Shown: one piece after another, positions 35,730 through 47,551 of the stretch | How positions within the stretch are numbered: position 1 is the stretch's first letter | Layout: each line of letters begins with the position of its first letter | NCBI GenBank assembly: GCA_951799445.1 | Contig: OX637290.1 | Span: 26,592,987-26,656,986 of the forward strand | DNA from: Pseudisothecium myosuroides | Lineage: Eukaryota; Streptophyta; Bryopsida; Hypnales; Lembophyllaceae | Length of the DNA: 64,000 nucleotides | Reading direction: 5' to 3' | The notes under the pieces: model-generated | Seen by the model: only the letters and a program-made list of their open reading frames with translations | Database searches by the model: none | Told to the model about the DNA's origin: nothing | Translations under genes and position numbers: made by a program

Positions 35730-36971
35730 AGGATGTTGTAGCTTTCTAAAAGCTTGGACAATTTTTAGCCTAATAATTAATCAAAGTGCAACAAAATTTA
35801 GGGCTTTAGGCACTTTAAAAAATAATATATTAAAATTAGACACATATTAGAATAGGGGATTAGATAGAAGGGTCCCAAAATCCAAACATTTAAATAGTAT
35901 TGAAAGAGAGAGCATTCCAAAGTTGACATCACGGGCAAGGTTGACTCAACCAAGTGGACTTCGGTTAAAAAGAAAAGAAAACAAACAAGTTGACTTTCGG
36001 TAGATAATTAGCAACCTATTTGTATAAGATAGTGGCATTTAAATATTATCTTGATTCCAAATCAATTAATAGTCAAATAATGGTATTTTAGTCAAGCTTT
36101 GACATTAGGAACCATTCACTAAAAATCAAAGGAGAAGAAAAAGAAATTGAAGGCAGAAGAAAAAAATAATACAAACAGTAGAAAGAGGTAGTTTGAATTG
36201 TGAATTTAGAAGAGCATTCAATTAATACCTAGTTTGTAAAACTTTGTTATCAAAGCAATGAGCAAGAAAAAGGAAACAAACTTCAACACCTCAACAACAA
36301 GATGGAAAACAACTGAGGATCCAAAGCAATCTTAAGGAATGTGCTTAAACAAGCCATTTCCTCAATCATCTAATTTCCAAATGCAAGATAAGATCTACAA
36401 GTTCAATTCAGACCTTCAGAGGCATTTTAAACTATAAGTTGGGATTCAAATTAGCATAGATAATCTCTAGAGCTTTCTAGAACCATATTATATTTATAAA
36501 TTAGATCAAAAATCAAAGAAGATACACATAGATGAAGTCTAATAGCAAGAATGGATGAAAAATAGTAAAACTCATCCAAAAAAGGTCAAAAAAGAAACTT
36601 AGAATTTACATAAAATTCGGAGGTCAAAATTCAAAAGAAAAGTCAATTTTGAATTGTAGGTTGATAGAAAATAGTGGATGAAATTTTGAAGTACCAATCA
36701 ACGATTAAATTTTATCTGTCTATTACTTTCAATTAGAAAATCCAAACTTTAAGTGCCTTAGCAATTTGCATAGTTAATGTTATTTCCTACAAACTGAAAA
36801 TACTAAAATCTAAAAGTAGTATTTTGAAATTAAAAGCCAAAAGTAGAGTTGATTTGAATAAATAGTCACTTAAGAATCTTAAAAGTGCCAAATTAACGGA
36901 ATACCGCCATTTTAATGAAATTGGGCATATTGGTGAAAAACTAATTTTTTTTCCAATTGGATGCTTGCATG
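35730..36971. other. Non-coding AT-rich stretch with a partial MITE end
   Basis: No gene recognised. The segment at about 36880-36925 (AGTGCC, then CGCCATTTTAATGAAATT) matches the right end of the 190-bp MITE family at 38685 and 41641. Only the half-copy is present. Confidence 0.4.
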
Positions 36972-37896
36972 ATCACAAAGTTGGAACCCTACGAAATGTC
37001 AATGATTATTGAGTGGTTAAAATCCTACAACCCGCCATGTGACAACCACCACAAATAGTGATGCCACCAAGATTTGAACCGTGGACCTCCAAGTTGAGGC
37101 CCAAGGTTCTTAATAATCCAATGCATCACCAACTCACACATGTGTCCAAAGTAGGAGTTTGAAGTTATTTACCAAGTTTTTGCAATTTTTTCCAAGTGCT
37201 TTGTAAAATCAGCAGACTTCAGACCTCATTTAGGCATAGTAAATCAATTTTTTTCAAAAAACTTTGAACTAAGAAAAGTTGTAAAATGAAATTAACTTTC
37301 ACCTCCAAAAATCCGTTTGTGATTCAAAGATTTTTATAAAAATTTATGGACAAAATTCAGAGACAGATTTGTAAATGTAAAAAAATTGTTCATTCCGACC
37401 TGTCTCTGAATTTTGTCCATAACTTATTATAAAAATCTTTGAATCACAAACAGATTTTTGGAGGTGAAAGTTAATTTCATTTTACAACTTTTCTTAGTTC
37501 AAAGTTTTTTGAAAAAAATTGATTTACTATGCCTAAATGAGGTCTGAAGTCTGCTGATTTTACAAAGCACTTGGAAAAAATTGCAAAAACTTGGTAAGTA
37601 ACTTCGAACTCCTACTTTGGACACATGTGTGAGCTGGTGATGCATTGGATTATTAAGAACCTTGGGCCTCAACTTGGAGGTCCACGGTTCAAATCTTGGT
37701 GGCATCACTATTTGTGGTGGTTGTCACATGGCGGGTTGTAGGATTTTTGTAGGATTTTTGTAGGATTTTTACACTTGTGCAAAAATTGTGGGCATCGTAA
37801 CAATGCGATAAATTTGTAAATTAACAATAATCATCCATGAAACAATAGTAACCACACAATAATCATTGACATTTTGTAGGGTTCCAACTTTGTGAT
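36972..37896. mobile_element. Large foldback with tRNA-like segments in both arms (FB1)
   Basis: Left arm from ATCACAAAGTTGGAACCC (36972) is mirrored to GGTTCCAACTTTGTGAT (37896). Arms of about 400 bp are nearly identical around a short loop at about 37365-37405. The right arm carries about 130 bp extra near 37750-37850. Each arm includes a tRNA-related block, at about 37625-37700 in plus sense (GAGCTGGTGATGCATTGG, then GGTTCAAATCTTGGTGGC), resembling the A and B boxes of a pol III promoter. The arms thus look like two head-to-head SINE-like copies. The transcript would be a very long hairpin. Confidence 0.8.
37740..37772. repeat. Three tandem copies of GTAGGATTTTT
   Basis: The 12-bp unit TTGTAGGATTTT is repeated three times at the end of the right-arm tRNA-like block of FB1. 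The left arm has only one copy, so the expansion happened after the inverted duplication. Confidence 0.8.
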
Positions 37897-38684
37897 GTGG
37901 ATCAAAAGTTATATTGCCCTATATTTTATAGGAAGCTTGGACAATTTAGGAATCTTTGGAAATCTTTTGCAAAAAAACTCATTAACTTTTGAAATTTGGC
38001 ATGTATGTTAATAATAAAATATAGCATAGAATTGTCAAAAAAAAAATTAGTCCTCAAATCACATTCTAAGAGGGAGTCAAACTTTGTTAGATATGTTGGG
38101 GGCGGTTTCAAGAGAAAACTAGCATTTTCTTTGAACTTCAAGTCCTATATCCTGCAATTTATGAAATCAAAATTCTTGAAATTATATTACGCAAATTCCA
38201 AATGTTTGTCTCTAACTTTTCACCCTTTAGATTTCAAATAAAAAATTTCCTCGTTGCACAAGAAATCATAAAAAAATGACTAGTATATTGTCAATTCACT
38301 TAACCTCCTTGAATTGTACGGTGATTTAGAGTAAGCTAGACTCTATATTTGCTTCTATAATTTTTTATAAGTGAACCTAACATCATATACTTAAAAATGT
38401 TCGAAATCCTCATTTTCATGTAGAGCAAAAAATTTGCTCTGAAAGGGCTCGAAGTCTGCTGACCTTGTTTTGGAAAATGAAAAAAAAAAAAAAAAATTCT
38501 CACTTCAAATGTTATAATCTTTTAATATGCCCGGTCAAACGGGCTGAAATTTTTTCTACACTTTGACAAAATAATTTACTTTACTTTTGTACGGTTGAAA
38601 TTTCAAAAGAAATTTTTAATTTTTATTTTTGAATAACACACCAAAAAACCAAAGTTTTTGGCAATGTCTCCAAGAAAACATGAC
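37897..38684. other. Non-coding, nothing delimited
   Basis: AT-rich sequence with weak resemblance to the interior of the foldback and TTAA families (GAAGTCTGCTGACC at about 38449). No paired ends found. Confidence 0.35.
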
Positions 38685-38875
38685 AAATTTCATTAAAATG
38701 GCGGCATTTCATGTGCCATTTTTAGACTGTGGCATCTAGGACAAATTTACATTACTAAGATCTAGGCCTGTTATAGATTTCAAAAATCTAAGACTATATT
38801 ATAGATACCAGACTGTGCGGTCTGAATTGTTAAAAGTGCCAAAAGTAACGGAATATCGTCATTTTAATGAAATTT
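38685..38875. mobile_element. MITE with AAATTTCATTAAAATGGCG ends (first copy)
   Basis: Left end AAATTTCATTAAAATGGCG, right end GTCATTTTAATGAAATTT, about 190 bp. Related to 41641-41831 along its length (GCCATTTT, a GACTGTG/GACCATG region, ATAGATTTCAAA, GCGGT then TGAA). No clear target duplication was seen. Confidence 0.65.
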
Positions 38876-38889
38876 ACTATAAACCCCCT

Positions 38890-38908
38890 AGGTCCTTTAG
38901 AGATTAAA
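38890..38908. mobile_element. Isolated right end of a TTAA-type element
   Basis: The text GGTCCTTTAGAGATTAA matches the right end of copy L (51369-51385). No matching left end was found upstream, so it is probably a truncated remnant. Confidence 0.4.
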
Positions 38909-39249
38909 ATCCTTTAGAAGACATTTACAGAATGCTAGAAATAGTTTAAATTTAGAATTAAAATTATATCGAAGAAAATCACAAAGGATGAAGTTTAGTA
39001 GTAGAATTAAATGAAAGTGGTAAGTATTCATCCAATTCAAGTTAAATTCAAAATTTAAATACTAGGATCAATTCTAGGTCAATTTCCAAAATAAAAAATA
39101 AATTAGGATTTGAAAGTTAGTAGAAATCAACATATGAAGTTAATAAAAGCCATTTATAGTTAAAACTTCATCCAACCATAACTTTCACTAGGTCTAAATC
39201 TTTGAATTAGATGAATCTTATCAATTTGGAAATGGCAGACCATGTTCTA

Positions 39250-39820
39250 CTCCCTCTATCCCACTAAAAACCTCCAAATCAAGCAGAATTTTTGTCCCAC
39301 TAAAAAGCTCCTTTTGTGTTTTTGATTGTTTAGTGAGTGTTTGTTACATTGAACAACCTTGTGGGAGCAAGTGAGACAATCAAAAAGCATTCCCGTGGCC
39401 TTGCAAGCTTGGCCTTGGCGATATGAGACACCTTATACTAATTTCTTTGTCAAATAGTAGTGTTGACAGCCTATTTAGTGACTACTTTGGTGCTATTAAA
39501 ATTTGATCATAAAGTGGGATAGTTTTTTTATTTTTGGATATTTAGGTTGGAGAACATGTCATTACAATCCCATTGCAGCCACCACCCTTTAAATCATCTA
39601 AAATGACAGAGTTGGCAGCAATTATAAAATATGTTCAAATATCACACTTTTGACATGAATTTTGGGTGCCTAAATGATAGTGTCTAAGCTTGAGATTTTG
39701 CATAGATCTAAGGGATGGGTTATTTATTCTTGAATGAATGTATTTTTGGCACTTTGATTGAAAGTATAGTTAATTTCTTAATGGGAAGAGTTTTGGAGGT
39801 TTTTAGTGGGACAGAGGGAG
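39250..39820. mobile_element. Mariner-like non-autonomous element, CTCCCTCTATCCCACTAAA ends
   Basis: Left end CTCCCTCTATCCCACTAAAA and the inverse right end TTTTAGTGGGACAGAGGGAG pair over about 30 bp. TA lies outside both ends (39248-39249 and 39821-39822). At 571 bp it is longer than a typical Stowaway and has no transposase frame. Confidence 0.85.
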
Positions 39821-40079
39821 TATGACCTAAAACAACTAACATGTGATTTTGGACAAATTTATATCTAAAGACTAGAGTTCTTGGCTTCATTAGGTCAGGA
39901 TGTTCGAAAATGCTAAATTCTTGATGTTTGAATCTTTTTTTTTGTATTTTGAATCACATAGAGTCATTACTCATCAAAAATTTGTCCATTGCTTGGAAGG
40001 CACAATGGACCATGTTTAGACACTCACCGTAGGAGTTTTACAACAAATAAATCAAGACCCCGGTTGAGCTTGTCTTATC

Positions 40080-41010
40080 TTAACCTTTAAAGTTCCTTGA
40101 CTACATTTTCACCAAAAATGCTCCAAAACTGCCATTTCTAGTACAAGTACCAAATTTTAGGAAAAAAATTTTAGACACATATAACCGTAGGATCTTATAG
40201 TATTCTAGTTTTAGAAGACATAGAAAAAATTTCAGAATTTTCCACCGTGCAGATTGGAAGATATTAGCATTTGAATTGGCAAAGATCCTTTTTTGTCCCT
40301 GCAAAAAAACAGGGCAGCTGCACTTCACAAGGTCACATTTGTATGAAAAAATGTCCAAAATGGTGGTGCTTCTTTGAATTCTTATTTCTAAACAAGTTGG
40401 CTACGTGCTTAAAAAATTTCAAATCATTTGGAATTGTACAACATATAGAAAAAAAATAGTAAGTAGGAAAAAGTAGAGAATGATTCAAAACACTAAATTG
40501 TTAAGAATTTAATTATGGAATTGAAAAATTTTCAATCCCAATGGTTGTAATGTTGTAATAAACAATCTACATCCTAAAATTTTATTTTTTTCAAAAAATA
40601 TTGAAAATTGAGTGAAATAAACAACTTCAAAGTTTATTTTAGAGTAGAAAATCCATAACTGCCCGCATACTAAAATTCCTCATAATTTTTGACCCATTGA
40701 TCGAAATGGAATGATTCAAAGCTTTCTGCGTATATATAAATTTAGAAAACCAATTTCAAATTTTTGTTTTTGAAAAAAATGATTTTTTAATATCTGCTCG
40801 GACTGCCTGCCCGGTGAAAAAAATAACACTATAGGCCATAACTTTTGACTCCTATTTTGAAATGTCATGAAATTTAGTGCACATGGAAGATATTTCTCAT
40901 CCCCACTTTCTATTAAAATTTCAGCTTAAAATATGAAAATCTTTAGTCACACGTACCTGCCCCAAATTGCTATGTTGCTAAAAATAGCAAGTTGGTCCTT
41001 TAGGGGTTAA
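40080..41010. mobile_element. TTAA-flanked element (copy I)
   Basis: Starts TTAACCTTTAAAGTTCC and ends GGTCCTTTAGGGGTTAA, 931 bp. It is the uninterrupted relative of copy L: both contain AAAATGTCCAAAATGGTGGT, CAATCCCAATGGTTGTAATG and ATGGAATGATTCAAAGCTTT in the same order. It serves as the empty-site reference for the insertion in L. Confidence 0.83.
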
Positions 41011-41640
41011 GGTAGAAATAAAATGCTTACAATCACAATTTTTGCCTTATAGATTGTTGTTAATTCAACAAAATTGACTTTATGCCAACTCTCTTTGTAT
41101 ACATTTACACCAATTAAAAGCAAAAATATAAAATACATGACTCAGCTAATATTTCAAGCTCTTTCAATTGAACAATTTGCAATAAAAGGGCAAATCTTCA
41201 CCCTAATTCAATGCCATACATGACATGGATATGGGTTTTATTTTAAAGTCAAAAAGGTTATTATTTACATCTATTAACTATGAGATTATAATCTTCAAAA
41301 TAATTAGATCTTGGAAAGGAATGGTGAGGGTATTTAAAACCTACACAGAGAATGGGGTCTTTAATTTGTTCCTTGCTCATCCTTTAAAGGTTGTATTTTA
41401 TCCCTTTTGTATGAACAAATTCTAAACATAAGTAGTCAAGACTATGTATTCTCTAATGAGTTATATTGTGTAAACTCTTGATAACCCCATGAAGTTAAAA
41501 TTTCTATTCTACGTGTTTTTCCGTTTTTGGTGTGAACGTACCCAAAGGTTCATTCACACCAAGGGGACATATCTCAAGCTCTCAACCCCAATTGAGGCAA
41601 TAAAGTAACTCCCACAACAATGGTTAGGAGGATTGATGGG
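41011..41640. other. Non-coding, nothing recognised
   Basis: AT-rich sequence without bounded repeats or supported frames. Confidence 0.35.
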
Positions 41641-41831
41641 GAATTTCTTTAAATGGTGGTATTCTGTATGCCATTTTGACAATGTGCCATCTTGACCATG
41701 TAGGATAGGTATAGATTTCACTATTTCAAACCGTGTGGTCCAAACCATCTAGGACAAGTATAGATTTCAAACCAGGCGGTTTGAACTGTAAAAATACCAA
41801 AGTTCCAGAATGGCAGCATTTTAATGAAATT
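41641..41831. mobile_element. MITE related to 38685-38875 (second copy)
   Basis: Left end GGAATTTCTTTAAATGGTGG, right end GCATTTTAATGAAATTC. Interior shares GCCATTTT, CATCTAGGACAA, ATAGATTTCAAACC and GCGGT with the first copy. It contains an internal direct repeat (TAGGATAGGTATAGATTTCA and TAGGACAAGTATAGATTTCA). Confidence 0.6.
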
Positions 41832-43429
41832 CACCATATTGTGATCAAAGGGGAGTGCCGTGGGGCATATTTTGGCCCCTTGATCTTGGTGATCTCCTTC
41901 TGTCCTTCTGGAGGCTCAAATATATTCCCCCTTGCATTGGTGCGAGTGTAGTGTACCCTTCCGGGTCGGGTTACTCCAAATCCACGATTTTGTGGGTGCA
42001 AGTGGTGCAATTAGCGGCAGACGCGAGGAAAGCCCAAGAAAGTAAACGAGGAGTGCTTGATTCAGTTGATTGGTACCAAAGCAGACTGAGCCGGGCGCAG
42101 GCCCGGTCAGGCCCGGCGCAGTAGTCACTTCCCGTACTCAAGTATGGCATTGTCAGTCAGAGCTCACTGGGCTCTGTTGTGTCCTGGTGGGCTGGGGTCC
42201 ATGAGTGCAATGTACACAAAGGCCAATGTCGTTGTACGAGCCCATGCCACTTCCTGTTGGGCACCTTGCAAGCAAGCTATGCAACAAGCTTAGCTTATAG
42301 CCTCACCTCGATCGCTCATTCATTGCAGAGGCCGAATGGGAGAGTTTACAATTCGCCAAGCTTGCCCGGACAAGAGTAACAGACGCTAGCTAGCTTGATC
42401 GAGTCCTCACCTCATTGACTGTCAAAGCGAGGACTGTTGTGAGGACAAACGCAGGTGGTGGTGGCACGGTGGTGTAGAACTTGGGCAATGGCGTGCGGCA
42501 CTGCAAGTCATTGACTGTACTCTTGCGTTGACGACACTGGCAACACGGAAGTGTCCCGCCCGGGAAACTTGCTTGCATCCCGAAGTCGAGCGTTATGTTG
42601 GTAATATATACCCGGCCATGCCACTTGATGAGCCTGGTTGTGCCTGCGGAGATCTAGGCTAGGCTAGCTAGCTGGGATATAAGAGGCTCCCAGCATCCGC
42701 CACTTCAGTTGCGTCAATTGGGAAGTAGCTTAAGTTATTACCTTGTGTGTTTGAGTGGAGCGAAAAGCTAGAGGGAAAGGAGGGAAAAGACGTTCTTATT
42801 TTATGTGTTTTCTTGTTGCAAGTCCACTCAGGCCAGCGCTTGTTGATTGCATGCAGGAATATAGTAAAGGTTTTGGGGATCGATTCGCACGTTGATTGGC
42901 TCTATGGGGTTCGTTACCAACTTACCATGCAATGATGCTAGCTAGAAAGCTGGTTTCAGGCACTTTGAATGAATAATTTTGTATGCAATTCCGATCTCAG
43001 GCACGTTTTTGTTTAGAGTACGTGGCCGGCTGGCTTGCTTGTTCCGAAGAGATCGGTTCTACTATCATCGTGGGTTACTAGTTTTAATAGAGGGACCGTG
43101 GAAGCTTGGATGTAGTGATTACGTTGACTGCCAAAGTAAAGCATTACTGGAGAAAAACCTTCAAAGCGTGCTTGAGAAATTACGTAAAACTATACTTGTT
43201 CTTGTGCTCTGATCCAGGGACCAGCTTCTAGAGCAGTTGTTGTAGATAAAGTGGTGGAATTCTGAACAGGACGTTGTGTTTTGCACTGCAGATTATAGAT
43301 GCGAAGAACTAATTGTTTCTGTCAAGTAAACATTTGTTGGGAGCTCTGGAAAAGCTAGCGCCTGGTAGCAGAGTTTGGTGTGATCGAGTTGAGACGCTTC
43401 AGCTACAGTAGAGAGATCGATTTGAGACC
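41832..43429 (+). promoter_or_regulatory. EPF-like gene upstream region; TATA box near 42676
   Basis: GC content is higher than in the surrounding transposon-rich DNA. GATATAAG at 42676-42683 is a good TATA-box candidate about 750 bp upstream of the ATG at 43430. A start of transcription near 42710 would give a long leader, perhaps with an intron. There is no recognisable gene in this stretch. Confidence 0.4.
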
Positions 43430-44565
43430 ATGCCGGCACCAAGAATGCCAATTCTCAGCGTTCGCATAGTGCTGCTGCTGACCATGGTTCCTTTCCTGGC
43501 TGTTGCTGGTCGACAACTACCTGGTGAGTACAAATCGATCAATCTCACCCTCCTGAATTGGGTGAAATGTACGTGATACCAGTCGCTTTCTAGAGCTACT
43601 GTAGATTCATTTTCGATTGAATCATGTCTTGGCCCTGCGAGCCACATTGAAATTGCTTGCTTTGCTTAGTAAAGCATACATGATAGTACTGACCTGTAGC
43701 AGAAGCTAAAGTTTCGATAGTCAGTGGTATGTTGTACATAGCGTACGTACGTTTAGTGATCTGTCGTCAAGAGTGCTGTTCATAAAATACAAGAAGTATT
43801 TGTACTAGTCCAAAAGGCTGCACAGCTAGCCCATTGTCTGCTCACGTACGTACGCAACCAATTAATTCGTGATTGGAGTGAAAGTGACTAATTAGTAATT
43901 GGTGTCTGTATTGTCAGCTGCGCCAGTAACTGCAAGCATGGCACCTACTCCCCACGTCGAGCTCACCACAGAAGAGATGACATTTGGAAGAGTAAACTGG
44001 GATCGCTCCGGCTTACATTATCAGGTAAATTCGGGTGCTAGAAATGAAGATGAGCAGGGAGCTTCTTTGCTCTCGTTCAATTAGAGTTGTTGTGTCAGCA
44101 TTTCCGGTAAAAAGCAGGCCAGTTCGCAGGTCTGATCCAGCTTTCGTTGACACTTTTTCGGGTGCAGGCTAGTTCTGATTGCAAATTTGCAATAGCATGT
44201 TTGTTAAAGGAAGTTAAGCTACTTTACGTTGAGAAAATCAAATGAATATCATTCAACAGTATATTCAGTGTTTGTTTGAATTTTCTGATTGGAGCTGGTG
44301 TGATCAAACCATTTTGTTGCAGGACTTGATCCCCCCTCCGCCAAGTAGGAAGCTATTCCGTGGCCACGTGAAGGACTCCATCTATGGGCACAGGCGTTTA
44401 GTGGGCTCCTCTCCACCGTCCTGCCAAGGAAAGTGTGGTTCTTGTGTCCCATGCAGTCCCATCCATACCTCCGTCGGCTCTTCAAGCGCAGGCTCGTTGA
44501 CACAGCAGGAATACTACCCGGAGGTTTGGCGATGCAAGTGTGGCAACAAGCTCTTTGTGCCTTGA
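43430..44565 (+). CDS. EPIDERMAL PATTERNING FACTOR-like secreted peptide precursor
   Basis: EPF/EPFL peptides are secreted, disulfide-rich ligands of ERECTA-family receptor kinases that control stomatal spacing and growth. Exons 43430-43523, 43918-44024 and 44323-44565 (phases 1 and 0, GT/AG throughout) give 147 residues. The N terminus (IVLLLTMVPFLAVAG) is a signal peptide. The middle is a variable pro-region. The C terminus is the mature domain: GSSPPSCQGKCGSCVPC, a Ser-rich loop, then YYPEVWRCKCGNKLFVP to the stop. The six cysteines and the PPSC, PEVW and KCG signatures match the EPFL class with a short loop (EPFL1/2/3-like rather than EPF1/2, which have eight). Which paralogue it is cannot be set by eye. 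Start is the first ATG of the signal-peptide exon; an in-frame ATG six codons later is also possible. Confidence 0.93.
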
Positions 44566-47467
44566 GCGCTCTTTCTTCCTCTCATCATATTGTACTCTGA
44601 AGGAGAGAGCTCATTATCACCAGGCTTAGTTTTTTCAAAGGAAAAACTAGTCTAGTCTGAAAACCAGGTCGATCCTTCGGCTTGGTTAATAATATGAGTT
44701 TATATGACGAGGCATCCCTCTAGATAGAACCATCTCTCATAGCCACTTCTCAAATGCGTAAATTATAGCTTAGGTGCATAGAGGAGATGACATAAAAGGC
44801 TAGTACAGAAGTCCAATTAGACAGATAGATTTCAGTGACTGTACATAGATTTCAGTGACTGTACAGAATATGGAGACTAATTAATCAGTGAGGTCTGCAT
44901 GTGAATGGGTATGTACTAAACTACCTGTGGAGGCTTGAAACGGTTATTGGACAAAACCTTCTCCTCCAGATTAAATTCAATATTTTGAGATCTTGCAAAT
45001 CTACAGCTTTCTGAGACTGCGTGGAAGGACCACAGGGCACAGGGCAGGGTAAGGACTCTAGACTCTCCCTTTTTTAATTTCCAAACGCAATGTGCCACCC
45101 ATTAAGCTGGAAGGGTTATCCGTGTCTTAGTCCCTGAGATTGTGCCAAATATAATGTTGTGGAGGAGGTTGACTTAGAGATTGAATCAGAGAGCATCATA
45201 TACCTTGAAACTGATTCTGTCTGTACATAATCGCTGTCTGAGAATGAATCTGGTAGAAACTACCTGAGATACTGCCTGAGTGCCTGTGCAAGACCAATTC
45301 AACAAGCCGTGACAGAGTATGTATGCATATTAATTTCTGAGATCAACAGTTTCCATGGTACAGAAAAGGTGCTCTATAAGTGGTCACCAGATTTTTAGGT
45401 CAGGTGGATTATATTGAGGAAGCTTCTGTAGGATCAGTAATGCATAGTTAGTGCACATACTTATTTTTTTTCAGCCTAATTGTTCTAATAGGGGAATGAT
45501 GCAACTTCCTATGCACTGATCAATGTGATTTTATGTATACTTATTATTACTTCGATCTGTAAGAGTGGAGCTACCAATTTACTTAAAGCTTACAAAATGG
45601 CTTCATTTGTTTTATTGCAAAATTACAATTGGCATGTTACATTAGTCTGGCTGGTACTTACATTGAGACAGTGGTTCAGGAAATGTTTCAGAGATAGAAT
45701 TCCCTCCAGTTCAACTCAGGCAGATGCTATTTTTAGTTCACAATTGAATATCCTGCCAGATCATTTGCACCAAGTACAGTACATGTCCCATGATTCCATG
45801 AACAGATCTAATGAGATATCAATGTGTCTTCCTTCTTCATATATATGTACCCTGTAAGTCCATAACATACTGTAGTACAGTGTTCATTTTGACAATGCCA
45901 AGGGGCACACTTCTTGGTGTCAACCCTGGAGTCGTCAACAGCATATATAATGAATCAACCCTAGCATATTCAGGACAAGTCGGATAAGACATACACAAAA
46001 ATTTAGTCAGCTCCAATCACGTGGTCAAATATGATGCATTGTGAGCCTGATTGCCACTACCCAGGCCATGAAATTATACCCCATCCAAGAGGCAATTTCT
46101 TTCTTTATTTAATTTCCCACACAATAGTTGACCAGTCAATGTGATCTAGCTAGCACCTACTCATGAATACTCCATATTATTGCTCAAAGCCTTGGCTTCC
46201 TGGGTTGCAGGAGAAGCCAGCAGCATCTTTCTGCATATGCATTCTGAGAAAAGAAAATGAAATCAATGTTCCTCTCAGGCTCCTTGATAAGGAAAGTCAG
46301 AGGAGTCAACAATTGACCTGCTGCCATTCTGCACAAGAAATCAGCTATTTCCGAGAGGTGGCTAGCCTTCAATCTACAGTGAGTGATAGAATGCCATGAT
46401 TGGCAGGCTTTTCATCTCTGTTATGTTAGGAAACCACGAAGTTTTTCATTTTCATTTCCATTTCCATGGTTGTTGGATGGAGAATTCAGGGCTCTTGAAT
46501 TGCAAGCTAGGCATAAAATAATATTCTAGCCTCTTGCGCTCTTCATCATTCACTCAAGTGGTGCCTGTTGCCCAGCAGCAGTACTGAGGGTCCTGCACTC
46601 AGTTGAGGTACTCACTGCCTGGCCCTGCAGGAGCTTCTTCTTAATTCTTCTTTTTTCGGTTAGCGCCTTGACTTGTCAGGTGCACAACAGAACAGACTCA
46701 ACAGACGGACTAGGGGAGGTGAAATTAGGGCAGAGCAAAGAGGCAAAAGGGAGACTTACAGCCTGGTCTGTTCAGTTCAGGCCTTCAGGGCAGGGTTTTT
46801 CGTACAGTTTTTTGAATGGAGCCAGAGTGACCGGCGATCAATGATTATTTTTGGAGGTGAAACCAGATGAAAAGTGTTGAATTGGATGATATATCACTCA
46901 AATTGGAGCACATTTTGGCAACAAGAAAACAAGATTTCAGCCCAAATTTAGCATGTCTAGAAATAGATTTGATCATTTGTATGATATATCACCGGCCAAA
47001 AATACTTTGATCGAGTCAAGCTCCAAGAATTTGGTTTAAGCTATAACAATTAAAGTACAATGACCCATTGGATGACCCTTTGATTGTTGCAAATCTTTGG
47101 GCTTACTAAATCCACAAATTTTTTCTTCCAAACACTAATAGAAAGTTGGTCATGGAGCACCAGTGAGAGCACTAAAGCTTGGTGCTAGAGGCCCATATGG
47201 GTACCAAGCTTTGGTGCTCTAAGCTTAGCTTTCTAATAGTGAAATGAATTGAAAACCAAAGAAAATTTTCTAAAGATATTGGGCAATTCATTTTTGGAAA
47301 GAAAAGATGCACATTATATGATAGGTGGTCAAAGCAGAAACATAGAGCTTCCCTTTGTTGTCCCTGGAAGTGACTAATTTTGACCATTTAGAAGCTATTG
47401 TGGTTTTGTTAATTCCCTACATGATTGCAATGATAATCCAAAAGTATTCCTCAAGATTGTGAATTAA
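44566..47467. other. Intergenic region downstream of the EPF-like gene
   Basis: About 2.9 kb of less repetitive DNA. Seen: an exact doubled segment of about 20 bp (AGATTTCAGTGACTGTACA at about 44825-44863). Several frames of 60-110 codons on both strands give no recognisable domain or splice pattern. It may include the EPF-like 3' untranslated region. Confidence 0.4.
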
Positions 47468-47551
47468 TTAACCCTTAAAGGACATTGCAAGCCTTTCAGG
47501 CATTTTAGAAGTCAGAACTTGAATTTTCACATAGTTATTTATTTAAAATGT

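Noticed and set aside
45525..45857. A 110-codon plus-strand frame downstream of the EPF-like gene
   Set aside because: No signal, domain or splice context; composition is like the surrounding non-coding DNA.
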